From positions 4,575-17,990 of the forward strand of contig NW_003134346.1 in NCBI RefSeq assembly GCF_000003605.2: a DNA stretch of 13,416 nucleotides. The letters run 5' to 3'. This DNA is from Saccoglossus kowalevskii. Taxonomy: Eukaryota; Hemichordata; Enteropneusta; Harrimaniidae. Shown in pieces: positions 1-7,246 of this stretch; the stretch's first letter is position 1, and every line of letters starts with the position of its first letter. Below the pieces are notes generated by a model, which was given only the letters and a program-made list of their open reading frames with translations, was not told the origin of the DNA and did not search any database. The translations under genes were made by a program, and so were the position numbers.

Positions 1-83
1 TTCCCAGTCTACATGAGTATTGGCCAGTTAGCATAGTTTTTTGTCCAATCAGCATTGTGTATTGCCCAGTTAGCAATGTGTAT
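1..83. repeat. Degenerate 21-bp tandem repeat (minisatellite)
   Basis: Three consecutive 21-base units at 21-41, 42-62 and 63-83 share the pattern TG-N-CCAGTTAGCA-N-TGTGTAT with a few differences, and 1-20 looks like a more decayed fourth unit. Because the unit is a multiple of three, the array stays open in the frame of the adjoining LINE and gives a false coding extension upstream of position 102. It belongs to the target DNA, since it lies outside the target-site duplication. The array may continue left of the window. Confidence 0.65.
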
Positions 84-88
84 AGTAT

Positions 89-101
89 AACATTACATAA
101 A
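89..101. repeat. Target-site duplication, left copy
   Basis: AACATTACATAAA at 89-101 is repeated exactly at 1668-1680, directly after the poly(A) tail of the LINE. One or two terminal A residues could instead belong to the tail. A 12-13 bp duplication is typical of target-primed reverse transcription by L1-type elements. Confidence 0.85.
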
Positions 102-1571
102 ATTGTGGGTGTCTTCTTTTCCTATGATGCTAAAGCAGCATATGAAATGAACGTAAATATACCAATAAAGTGCTTAAATAGTGTGTTGCAATGCTGGTCT
201 AGACGAAGTTTGACAATTATTGGCAGAACTCAGATTATTAAAACTTTTGTTATTCCAAAATTACTATTTATTTTCAACCATATTCCAATTCTACAACGGG
301 ATATTAAACTCATAAATACTAAAGTATATACATTCATATGGCAAGGACACGATAGAGTAGCACGCAGCACACTGATAGGAGACATAGGCCACGGAGGTTT
401 GGGTATGATTGATACACATGCAATGCAAAAAGCCATTAATGTTGGGTGGGTAAAACGATACCTATCTCCTAAATTTCACCCTTGGAAATTATTTTTTACC
501 AATTACCTGGAATATGTGGGAGGAGATTTCATTTTTAAATGTAATTTTTCTGTTGACTTACTCAACGTTAAACTCCCATTATTCTAATACATTTTACTAA
601 AACAGTGGAGTGAAATTGGGCCTAATAAAAATATCTCGCATGAATATGAAATCATATGGAATAACAAAAATATTCTCATTCAAAATAAAATTATCTTTTA
701 CAGAGCGTTTTTTAATGCAGGAATAATTTATATTGCAGATATATTTGACACAAATGGGAAAATTAAAAATTGGGCTAATCTACAAGCACTAGGGCTCAAT
801 TATGTTCAGCTACTTCAGTGGTATGGCATTATCTCTGCACTGCCATTAGACTGGAGAAATAGCCGTGCAATTTGTGTACGTCCAGAGCCTCCTATTAGTC
901 AAGTCACCGGTGAACAAATAATTATACTTGAAAATACCACCCAAAAGCAACTACGTAAGCTGTTCACCTCCCATGTTTTTACAACACCCCAAAGTCAACT
1001 CTTTCTTAATACTTTGTGTAATCTGGATAACAAGGATTAGGAATTTCATTATTCCATGCCTTTTTTGGTAACTCTATGCAGCAAACTACGGGAGTTTCAG
1101 TGGAAATTAAACCACAATATCCTGTACACAAATGAAATGTTATTCCATATGAATTCACCATTAGTATCGTCAGATTTATGCTCATTTTGTCATGGTGCCA
1201 TCGAGAACCTAGTGCATCTTTTTGTTGAATGCGAGTCTATTAAAGTCCTCTGGACATCAATTTTTAATCTATGGGGAACAAAACTAGGATGTCCTAGAAC
1301 ATTGACAGCAAAACAGATTATATTAGGAGACAAGGACTTCTCCCCTCTACTAAACCACATAATTATAATTGTTAAAAGAAATATATATACGTGTAAATTA
1401 AAAAAGGAACTACCATGCTTTAATCTCATAAAATCTGATATACGTTACACGCAAAAGATAGAGTTAGAAATTTCAAATAGAAGACGTACAATGTCCAAAT
1501 GTTCCTGGACAAGTGGGGAGACTTCAATTGTTAATGGGTATTCAGTGTCTATTTTGTATGGGTTATACTAG
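102..1571 (+). pseudogene. LINE ORF2 C-terminal remnant (RT thumb and zf-RVT)
   Basis: One reading frame runs from the truncation to TAG at 1569-1571, interrupted only by stops at 585-587 (TAA) and 1038-1040 (TAG); no frameshift is needed. The first block carries V-G-V-F-F-S-Y-D, then W-S-R-R-S-L-T-I-I-G-R, then F-I-W-Q-G and G-H-G-G-L-G-M-I, all usual for the region after the RT catalytic core. The middle block (588-1037) has the I-W-N-N and G-I-I-Y-I-A-D-I-F pattern of Tx1/L1 proteins. The last block has C-x2-C-x8-H-x4-C (first Cys codon 1179-1181), the zinc-binding zf-RVT signature, followed by V-L-W. The TAG at 1038 probably replaces TGG, since W-E-F is expected there. An ATG at 57 lies in the flanking repeat and is not the element's own start. 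It encodes no complete protein. Confidence 0.85.
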
Positions 1572-1666
1572 CTGTGACATTTGTTGTATGTTGACATTGT
1601 GTTGTAAAGAATTTCTATTGTATGGAATAAAAGATAGTTAACCCCCCCCAAAAAAAAACAAAAAAA
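102..1666 (+). mobile_element. 5'-truncated Tx1/L1-type LINE retrotransposon
   Basis: The segment between the duplicated 13-mers is the 3' end of a non-LTR retrotransposon: the end of the reverse transcriptase, a zinc-knuckle region, a short 3' UTR with AATAAA (1626-1631), then C8 and an A-rich tail interrupted by one C (1650-1669). It starts inside the RT domain, so the endonuclease, RT catalytic core and ORF1 are absent and it cannot move on its own. The W-x-x-R-x-L-T-x-x-G-R/K, F-I-W-x-G and G-G-L-G-M-x-D motifs and the C-terminal extension point to the L1/Tx1 group from family knowledge. Perfect flanking repeats and only two stop codons suggest a fairly recent insertion. Confidence 0.88.
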
Positions 1667-1669
1667 AAA
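1626..1669 (+). other. LINE polyadenylation signal and poly(A) tail
   Basis: AATAAA at 1626-1631 is followed by a C8 run (1642-1649) and an A-rich tract to 1669. This marks the 3' end of the LINE transcript. The C8 run between signal and tail is unusual and may be slippage or part of the element. Confidence 0.8.
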
Positions 1670-1680
1670 CATTACATAAA
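1668..1680. repeat. Target-site duplication, right copy
   Basis: Exact copy of 89-101, directly downstream of the A-rich tail. It sets the right boundary of the LINE insertion. Confidence 0.85.
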
Positions 1681-2119
1681 CACAGAAAGAAACAAAGTAT
1701 TGTCAATATATGCGCAGTTTGACTCAATTTAAATAATGTAAAAGTCATTATAACAATAAACAAGCATTATGTACCGATTCTCTTACAATGTGATTCGCCG
1801 AATGCCTTAATTGACCTCGTGTATGGACGGACAAATGTCAGCAGTATTAGTATACACTAGCGTACATTCGACCACAAAAAACGTGGCATGAGGTATTGGG
1901 AGGATATTGCAGTCCCATGTGCACGTTAATTAACACATGTATCATCACAAAGAATAACGGATTGTCCCCGGGGTGACGGGTTCTTACTCTCATGTCAGTC
2001 ATCGTTAGAGCCGGAGCTTCAAGATCTGTAATTAAACTCTTTGCCCGTTGATCTGAGTAATATATGGAGATTACATACTGTTCAATGGTATAATGACAGA
2101 CGGATTTGTCCTTATACAG
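1681..2119. other. Non-coding, upstream or intronic to the split gene
   Basis: This 439-bp stretch is AT-rich with many stops on the plus strand. The longest open frame (minus, 1847-2125) has no recognisable domain and crosses the splice acceptor at 2118-2119, so I treat it as chance. Because the exon at 2120 begins in phase 0 behind an acceptor, this stretch is most simply the end of an intron whose upstream exon lies before the window or before the LINE. Confidence 0.5.
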
Positions 2120-2215
2120 ATACACGACATTGAGGACGACCGTGTTGGGAAGGACTTGGAACAGTATCAGAAGACTGGGTTAGAAGATTTGAAATGCCGT
2201 TTACGCATGTATAAG
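2120..2215 (+). CDS. Exon: start of coiled coil (unrecognised gene)
   Basis: The acceptor TCCTTATACAG ends at 2119 and the donor AAG|GTTTGT follows 2215. The 96 nt are exactly 32 codons in phase 0 at both ends. The peptide is rich in Glu, Asp, Lys and Arg, with Leu spacing (D-L-E-Q-Y, L-E-D-L-K-C-R-L) that suits an amphipathic coiled coil. It splices in frame onto 3901, where the same composition continues, which is the main reason to believe both. Short length keeps confidence moderate. Confidence 0.5.
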
Positions 2216-5200
2216 GTTTGTTGATATACATGTATAACTCTTTTCGGACCAGGACTCAAGTAAATATACATTAAATTTGGATCAAATTATGTACGACCTG
2301 TGCCATTGCGTCATCAGCACATATTACTTAATTGAAGGTGACATGTTTTCAGTTGACATGACTACATTTATTTATTTAGTGGTCAATTTCTTCTATCAAA
2401 TTACCCTTTTTTTAGTGTGTTACGTCATTCTGTGGGTTAATTTATTCAAAATCAACTAAGCCTATCAAAATCAACTAAGCTTGTCCCGTACACGGGTTAA
2501 ATAGAAGGTAGATACTGGTTATTTTATGACCAGATCAGAGCATGGACGACTGGCCATTATCGGACAAACCTAGATAAATATCTTTCATGTTTTTAAACCA
2601 GGGTTCGTATGATATATGTTTAAAGCCACATTTAGCAAATATTCGTACGTCAGATTACATATGATTTATTACACAATGTTGGAGCTTTTCTATGGAGTCC
2701 TCGTGCTTGTATCTCAAAATTGACCAACATTTTTTTATTTAGCCGAATAGTAGAATCAACGAAAATGGGAGACATTTCGTTCAAAACCACAAATGTCCGT
2801 GTACGCTCTTGTCCGCCGATCTAACAACTTCTTAATCGACCGATTCTCCTAGTTTTCAGTGTTTGTGACGTCATGAACATACAAAAATCGAGGTTAAGCT
2901 AAATATGACAAGATTACCTTGTGATGACGTCAGTGTACGACAAATGAATGACCTCTCAAACTTACGTCATGTACTCAAATGTATGTTATTATTATCTGTT
3001 TACCTAGTATCTATAAAAATACACGTAGTTGGTTGGATATAAATTGCCCCCATTCCATTCCCGATGTTTAGACTAACTTCCGACTATTGGTAAGTCAGTG
3101 CTCCAGGCAGTTTGTTTTAACTGCACGCTCTAAAGATAGCCCCCGGTAAGAGCACCTGTTTATATCAATTAGCAAGTCTGCCACATGTCATTAGACGCGT
3201 GGCTGTAATAACGAGGAACATTCCACGGAGTACGATCGTAATGAAGAACGCATGTCAAGAACCCAGGGTCGTCAATCATTTCTAGGGAAACCCAACGTTT
3301 TTACCGGGGTACGCATTTCCACAGAAAAAATAACTACGCCGGCGGATATAACTACTAGTACTTGATACATAGTAAAAAATTATAAGTTTGAAAGAAAAAA
3401 GTAAGAAAAAATTGCGTAACCTTGAAAACGTGACTGAGATTCCGTCCACGCTTTTGACGGGCAGACATGCTGGACGGGAACGGTTTTTGTCCGTTTCCTT
3501 TCATTAAAACAATGTTCACGCGATATGTTAACTTTTACAATACATTACGACATACAAATGCACGTTAAAAAAGGGGGGGGGGTCGTCACCTGCGCGTGCG
3601 TCAGATGGCCACAGCGTCATTGTTTACTAACAAGCGTCTACCCATGAGCCTTTGTGTTTTAACGTACGTTGTCATTGGACTCAATTCCCGTGGGCAGGTG
3701 ACGACCCCTCCGCTTTAAGTTTATTCTATCTTGGCTTACAAGACTACAAGAAATATAGGCGATGTCCGTAACAACCGTGACATATAACGGAAGTTACCTG
3801 GGCAGTTGTGTCTACTTTAGGTCAGAGCCCTGTGACGTCACTTGGCATCATAACCCTAAAATTAAACTGCGTAATAGAATATTTGATATGTTTTGTCTAG
3901 GACGAAAAACAAAGTGAGTTGCTAACTCGTCTTGTCCAGCTGGAAGACGACGATAGGCGCTACAGGGAATCTATGAGAGAACGACTAAGTGAAAGAGTGC
4001 AAGAAATGAACACGTTTCGGACTACTTTTCAAGATGGTAGATTCAGGAATAAAGGTGGGAACCTCAGAGTGGTGGCCATTTTCCGGGAAAATCGCTAGTC
4101 ATTAAACATGTTGAACGTATATTAAGTGGGAGACCAAGTAGTGGAACGAATATCACATGCACATATACACCATGTTTTCATTATGATATTACAAACGTCG
4201 CGCAGTTTGCCGAGAAACTTTTGGTGCGAAGGCGAAGTATTTATTACGTCCATCTGCGTTTTGTTTTTACAGTTCCGGAAAATGTAGTAATCCAGTGGCT
4301 TGCAACGAAAGAGAATGTGACAGTAGGGGTGACGGCTGCTACTACGATCAAAGAACTTTGTTTGGTCGCGGCTACATGCTTTGGTATACCAGAAACAGAA
4401 AAGGCGAGTCCGTGCTAATACTAGTTCTTTTTTGATGTTTGTAACTATTTGCCTTTACAAGTCCATACATACTCGTTGTGATTGTAAATCAACTGTCCAG
4501 TAACGCTATGACGTCACAGATAGTCTATGTCTATTTCATTGTATTGCTCATCATTCTATAAAAACAGCACATTATTTATGTAAGTTGCGCCCTTAAATAA
4601 AACTTGTAGGCTCTTTCGAGGATATTCACGTTGGACACCGTTTTAAACAAATTGGCCAAACAAATGTAACTTTTTTCGGATATTGCGGTGTTTTATATCA
4701 AATATTTACATGTTTGAACAAAGACTTTGGTGATTATTCCACGACTGTCAGCTGTGGACGAGGCCGCAGATTGTGTGACGAGCTCGGACAAAAATATTAC
4801 ATGGCACTTGAAGCCACGAGTCCGCTTATAAACGTGAACTACTTGCACAAAGTCATTTCTTATCACCATGTTTTTATTGTTAGTATTATTATTATTATTT
4901 TCTAATTTGTTAACCAAAACGTGAACGCGAAAGTCAAGGTGAACCGCCGGGAAGAAAAAAACAATTTTTCTCGATCACTCTTCAGTTTCGGAACACTGCA
5001 AACACTATTACGTAATTTATAATTTTTTTCGTACGAACATTAACTTCTAATTTTTTATTTCAGATTTTTCTCTCTGATAGGAATGACGGCATCTTGCACA
5101 CTTCCATGAATGTCATGTCGCTTTTCTGGGCGGAATATGGCGATCCCATCACGCCGATCTTGACACTGAGGGCGCCGTCAATTGAAGATAAATTGGGTCA

Positions 5201-6696
5201 GTTAACTAACGAGTCTGTTTAATTGTGGCTTACAATATGGGCAACAGAATTTTTTTAATGAACGTCTTAATACAATAAAATGATGATTATACTTATGCGT
5301 CTCAATACGGTATAAACGCCCACAACGGCGTAGTAAGTGGTCATCGTTCGATAGCGTAGATAAAAACAAAGGAAATTCAAATTGTACTGCACGAGGGCAG
5401 TGCGTTTATGTTTCTTCTTCATTTTATAACCACCCTTTGACGCTTTGTTGACAGTGCTAATACTAGTACAACCTTGGATAGCACGAGATAAAATAATAAA
5501 TTGAGGGGTGGGACATCATTTCTATATGAGATAACTTGGTGGCAGATGTCAGATAGATTTTTTTGTGTCGTTTACTGGGTGAGAGACTCGAGTAAAGTGC
5601 ACCAGCATGTAGAAAGTCGTTTTCTTTGTTTCTACTCACGACACAATAATGGCTCGACCCTATGTATCACTGTGTGAGACGATAATTACATGAGACATGA
5701 TTAATACGGAATTTCTTATAGATACTATGGAAAACAAATGGTCGCAACAGATGCAAAAGATCACTTCAGAGCACAAAAAAAAATGGTCTGGTTTTAAGGT
5801 ATGGATATATATACACTCACTCCGTATATTGAATAATGAAAACATTACAAGTACCCACCAGTAATAAGTTGGGTGTAAATTGCTACGCCCTCGCCGACAA
5901 TGTTTGCGTCCAAGCGAGTTCGTCGACAAGGGTGCATCAACGCATTAAGTGACGTCAGACTAGACCAGCTTGAGCGACAATTTATTTACTTTTTTTTTTA
6001 AACTAACATCCCATAATGCATTGCTTTGCCCTTACCCTATGTAACCATGGTATCTGGATCAGTGGACGCAATGGCAACAGAGAAAGGGAGTTATTGCGAA
6101 GCTACTTGCAAGAGTATGTCCGATTGGCTACCCAACCGTGACACTTAACAATCAGACCAATGAAATGGCAGCTTGTTTCATGACAGGCTTTATGACGTAT
6201 CAAATTCTGACTTTCGACTGGAGAACGAAACGCTACTTGAGGGTTAATACAAGTCTCGTGACCTTATCACTCTCAATGAGATCTCGGCGGCCATTTACGA
6301 ATATATATTGTCGCATGCAATATTTGCATATATTTGTCTTCACAGGAAAAAGTAAACCATGACAACATAGTGAGATTCGATGACGTTCCGTGGCCGCATT
6401 GGATAACAAACGACTACAACGAGCTGCTCGACCTATCAGAAGCGAGGGACCTGCATAGGCTACCCCACGTGGCCGAACTGACTAATCACATCCTTGGAAG
6501 CCTGTGGTCTGAGCCATTACAAGACAAACAGACAAAATATTTGAAACTTATTGATACGTGGCGATTGGATGACTTCATGCGCTATTATGGTGACACGATG
6601 TGCACAAATGACGTCATTTATGTTAGGTGCCGTCTCAGTCGAATGGTGACAGATATACAGACAGCATGGGATTTTGTAGCGGGCCTCGAGGTCTAA
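2120..6696 (+). CDS. Seven-exon 3' part of an unrecognised gene
   Basis: Exons 2120-2215, 3901-4036, 4273-(4383 or 4407), 4724-4833, 5064-5196, 5722-5798, 6063-6242 and 6346-6696 sit behind AG acceptors and before GT donors, and their phases agree (0, 1, 1, 0, 1, 0, 0). Counted strictly that is eight coding blocks; the first two join into one coiled coil. Spliced, they give about 405 codons ending at TAA 6694-6696, with no start codon, so 5' exons are missing. Predicted order: charged coiled coil, possible beta-grasp fold, a block with a W-A-E-Y-G-D-P core, a K/W-rich linker, a Cys/Met-rich block, and a tail with F-D-D-V-P-W-P. The chain is built from sequence alone; only the 4383/4407 to 4724 junction is weak. 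Function unknown; it looks soluble, as no membrane segment or signal peptide is seen. Processed or transposon-borne origin is unlikely given the introns. Confidence 0.6.
3565..3718. mobile_element. MITE copy 1, TTAA ends, GGTCGTCACC inverted ends
   Basis: The left end GGGGTCGTCACCTG (after TTAA 3565-3568 and a G run) and the right end CAGGTGACGACCCC (before TTAA 3715-3718) are perfect inverted repeats. The 154-bp element has no coding capacity. Its interior (GATGGCCA, CATTGTTTAC, CTACCCATGAGCCTTTG, GGACTCAATTCCCG) recurs at 7082-7246. TTAA may be a target duplication, as in piggyBac, or part of the repeat end. It sits in an intron. Confidence 0.75.
3573..3582 (+). repeat. G10 homopolymer in MITE end
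   Basis: Ten G residues interrupt the left inverted end of MITE copy 1, where the other copies have GCGGAGGGG-like sequence. It is likely replication slippage. Confidence 0.7.
3901..4036 (+). CDS. Exon: charged coiled coil
   Basis: The acceptor TTTTGTCTAG ends at 3900. Donor GATG|GTAGAT gives an end at 4036 in phase 1; a second phase-1 donor, AAAG|GTGGGA at 4053/4054, would add six codons. The 45 codons are strongly helical and charged (S-E-L-L-T-R-L-V-Q-L-E-D-D-D, then R-E-S-M-R-E-R-L-S-E-R-V-Q-E-M). No Pro or Gly interrupts the heptads, so a coiled-coil or oligomerisation helix is likely. No enzyme motif is present. Confidence 0.62.
4273..4407 (+). CDS. Exon: possible beta-grasp (ubiquitin/RA-like) N-half
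   Basis: A clean acceptor (TTGTTTTTACAG) ends at 4272. Read in phase 1, as the previous donor demands, the peptide alternates beta strand and helix: V-V-I-Q-W, T-V-G-V-T, then T-T-I-K-E-L-C-L-V-A-A, then G-I-P-E. That strand-turn-strand-helix-G-I-P order is typical of ubiquitin-like and Ras-association folds. The exit is the weak point: phase-1 donors exist at 4383|GTATAC and 4407|GTCCGT, both poor matches to consensus. If neither is used, the frame ends at TAA 4416-4418, followed by AATAAA at 4596-4601. The alternative frame has six Cys but breaks the phase chain. Confidence 0.45.
4596..4601 (+). promoter_or_regulatory. Possible intronic polyadenylation signal
   Basis: AATAAA lies 178 bases after the read-through stop TAA at 4416-4418 of the preceding exon and is followed by T/G-containing sequence. 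It could end a short isoform that lacks the rest of the protein. A hexamer alone is weak evidence in AT-rich DNA. Confidence 0.25.
4724..4833 (+). CDS. Exon: possible C-half of beta-grasp fold
   Basis: An AG acceptor (GAACAAAG, weak pyrimidine tract) ends at 4723 and donor AAC|GTGAAC follows 4833. Only entry in phase 1 leaves the 110 nt open; phase 0 meets TAA at 4829-4831 and phase 2 meets TGA at once. The peptide has F-G-D-Y-S-T-T-V-S-C-G-R-G-R-R-L-C-D followed by Y-Y-M-A-L-E. The G-x-G-R-R-L-x-D turn resembles the hairpin before the last strand in RA and ubiquitin-like domains. C-G-R-G also recalls thrombospondin type 1 repeats, but the W and the other Cys are missing. Confidence 0.48.
5064..5196 (+). 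CDS. Exon: unassigned block with W-A-E-Y-G-D-P
   Basis: This is the best-defined exon: a strong pyrimidine tract and acceptor (TTTTTTATTTCAG) end at 5063, and donor TTGG|GTCAGT follows 5196. Entry is phase 0 and exit phase 1. The 44 complete codons start F-L-S-D-R-N-D-G-I-L-H-T-S-M-N-V-M and continue with F-W-A-E-Y-G-D-P and P-I-L-T-L-R-A-P. The composition is that of a folded globular domain. I do not recognise the family; F-L-S-D-R could be the last strand of the preceding fold. Confidence 0.65.
5197..5721 (+). other. Probable intron
   Basis: This 525-bp stretch has no convincing coding segment on either strand and no recognised repeat. The minus-strand frame at 5660-5929 overlaps the next exon and is treated as a shadow. 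Confidence 0.45.
5722..5798 (+). CDS. Exon: Lys/Trp-rich helical linker
   Basis: Acceptor ATTTCTTATAG ends at 5721 and donor AAG|GTATGG follows 5798. The 77 nt take phase 1 in and phase 0 out, exactly as the neighbouring exons need. The 26 residues (D-T-M-E-N-K-W-S-Q-Q-M-Q-K-I, then H-K-K-K-W-S-G-F-K) look like a basic amphipathic helix. An A9 run at 5776-5784 sits inside it and is a possible slippage site. Confidence 0.52.
5799..6062 (+). other. Short intron with a CRE palindrome
   Basis: The 264-bp stretch carries TGACGTCA at 5950-5957 and a T9 tract just before 6000. No coding signal is seen. Confidence 0.4.
6063..6242 (+). CDS. Exon: Cys/Met-containing unassigned block
   Basis: The acceptor CTGGATCAG ends at 6062; a second in-phase acceptor at 6080 would drop six residues. 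Donor AGG|GTTAAT follows 6242, and the 180 nt are 60 codons in phase 0. The peptide begins W-T-Q-W-Q-Q-R-K-G-V-I, then G-Y-P-T-V-T-L-N-N, then A-A-C-F-M-T-G-F-M-T-Y-Q-I-L and F-D-W-R-T-K-R-Y-L-R. Alternating hydrophobic stretches suggest a folded domain. No family is recognised. The ATG at 6138 is internal. Confidence 0.55.
6346..6696 (+). CDS. Last exon: tail with F-D-D-V-P-W-P, J-like without HPD
   Basis: Acceptor TTTGTCTTCACAG ends at 6345. Entry is phase 0, giving 116 residues to TAA at 6694-6696. F11-D-D-V-P-W-P17 is followed by a helical stretch (L28-D-L-S-E-A), then K64-Y-L-K-L, W72-R-L-D-D-F77-M-R-Y-Y-G82, and a closing helix. From memory, NFKBIL1 (I-kappa-B-like) and fungal relatives carry a D-I-P-W-P motif followed by W-H-P-D-R-F and a similar closing helix; the spacing is roughly comparable. 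Here H-P-D reads R-L-D, so if the relation is real the Hsp70-stimulating motif is lost. No database search was possible. The ATG at 6334 is in the intron. TGACGTCA at 6609-6616 lies inside this exon. Confidence 0.6.
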   Translation, partial: EKVNHDNIVRFDDVPWPHWITNDYNELLDLSEARDLHRLPHVAELTNHILGSLWSEPLQDKQTKYLKLIDTWRLDDFMRYYGDTMCTNDVIYVRCRLSRMVTDIQTAWDFVAGLEV

Positions 6697-6837
6697 CGAT
6701 GACGTTTGTGGGTCCCATGTCAAAGAAAACGCCACTTGGTCGACTGACGCTATACCAGAGCTGCCTCCGTCTGTTACCGAAAAATCAGTTACATTGAAAA
6801 ATATGACAGATTCTGTTTTTGAAACAGTCGAAATATG

Positions 6838-6986
6838 ATGAGGGCGTGGTCGTCGCGCCACATATAACCGAGTTTTGTGTTGATAAATGGCGATTTTCTC
6901 ATAGCGACGTATACAACACTTGTAAAATACATTGTTTGTTTACACGAAATTGAAACACGTGGTGCGCGACGACCGCTGCCCTTTAA
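6838..6986 (-). mobile_element. MITE copy 2, GGTCGTCGCGC subfamily
   Basis: The left end GGGCGTGGTCGTCGCGCCAC (6842-6861) and the right end GTGGTGCGCGACGACC are imperfect inverted repeats; TTAA at 6983-6986 closes the right side, while the left TTAA is lost or mutated. Read on the minus strand, 6986-6898 aligns without gaps to 12032-12120, about four fifths identical by eye. It has no coding capacity and starts 141 bases after the stop of the upstream gene. Confidence 0.7.
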
Positions 6987-7081
6987 TTATTTTACAGGTG
7001 TCGAGCTGCGCAAGCATCAACATGGCCATGCTCTTTGTTGAGATCGATTCCACATTTCGCGCATGTGCGGTAATTCGGTGA

Positions 7082-7246
7082 TTAAAGCGGGGGAGTCGTC
7101 ACCTATGCATGCGCCAGATGGCCATAGCATGCCATTGTTTACAAACAAGCTTCTACCCATGAGCCTTTGCGTTCTTAGCGTGTGTTGCTATCATCGCTTG
7201 GGACTCAATTCCCGCGCGTGCACAGGCAACGACCTCCCAGCTTTAA
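7082..7246. mobile_element. MITE copy 3, sister of copy 1
   Basis: TTAA at 7082-7085 and 7243-7246 bracket an element whose interior follows copy 1 (3565-3718) almost throughout: AGTCGTCACCT, ATGCGCCAGATGGCCA, CATTGTTTAC, CTACCCATGAGCCTTTG, GGACTCAATTCCCG. The right end (GGCAACGACCTCCCAGC) is more decayed than in copy 1. The open frame at 7063-7254 simply spans this repeat and is not a gene. Confidence 0.75.

Larger units (their letters stand above)
2216..3900 (+). other. Probable intron with a MITE and CRE palindromes
   Basis: This 1.7-kb stretch has no convincing coding segment; the frame at 2277-2459 is low-complexity hydrophobic and has no splice or domain support. It contains TGACGTCA at 2866-2873, 2925-2932 and 3833-3840, a nearby TTACGTCA (about 2962), and a MITE copy at 3565-3718. 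The flanking exons are both phase 0 here, so no further exon is needed to keep the frame. Confidence 0.5.
2866..6616. promoter_or_regulatory. Six exact CRE palindromes (TGACGTCA)
   Basis: TGACGTCA occurs at 2866-2873, 2925-2932, 3833-3840, 4509-4516, 5950-5957 and 6609-6616 and nowhere else in the window. The flanks differ, so one repeat family does not explain them. The octamer is the full CREB/ATF bZIP site. Whether any is bound is unknown; one is in coding sequence. Confidence 0.4.

Noticed and set aside
57-587. A 176-residue gene starting at ATG 57
   Set aside because: The first 15 codons are minisatellite and target-site sequence; the element's own sequence starts at 102 and it continues past the TAA at 585.
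4274-4430. Cys-rich EGF-like reading of the exon at 4273
   Set aside because: It needs entry in phase 2, which breaks the chain with 3901-4036, and the Cys spacing does not match an EGF module.
4724-4800. Thrombospondin type 1 repeat from S-C-G-R-G
   Set aside because: The tryptophans and remaining cysteines of the repeat are missing.
5660-5929. Minus-strand 89-residue frame
   Set aside because: Overlaps the better-supported exon 5722-5798 on the opposite strand.
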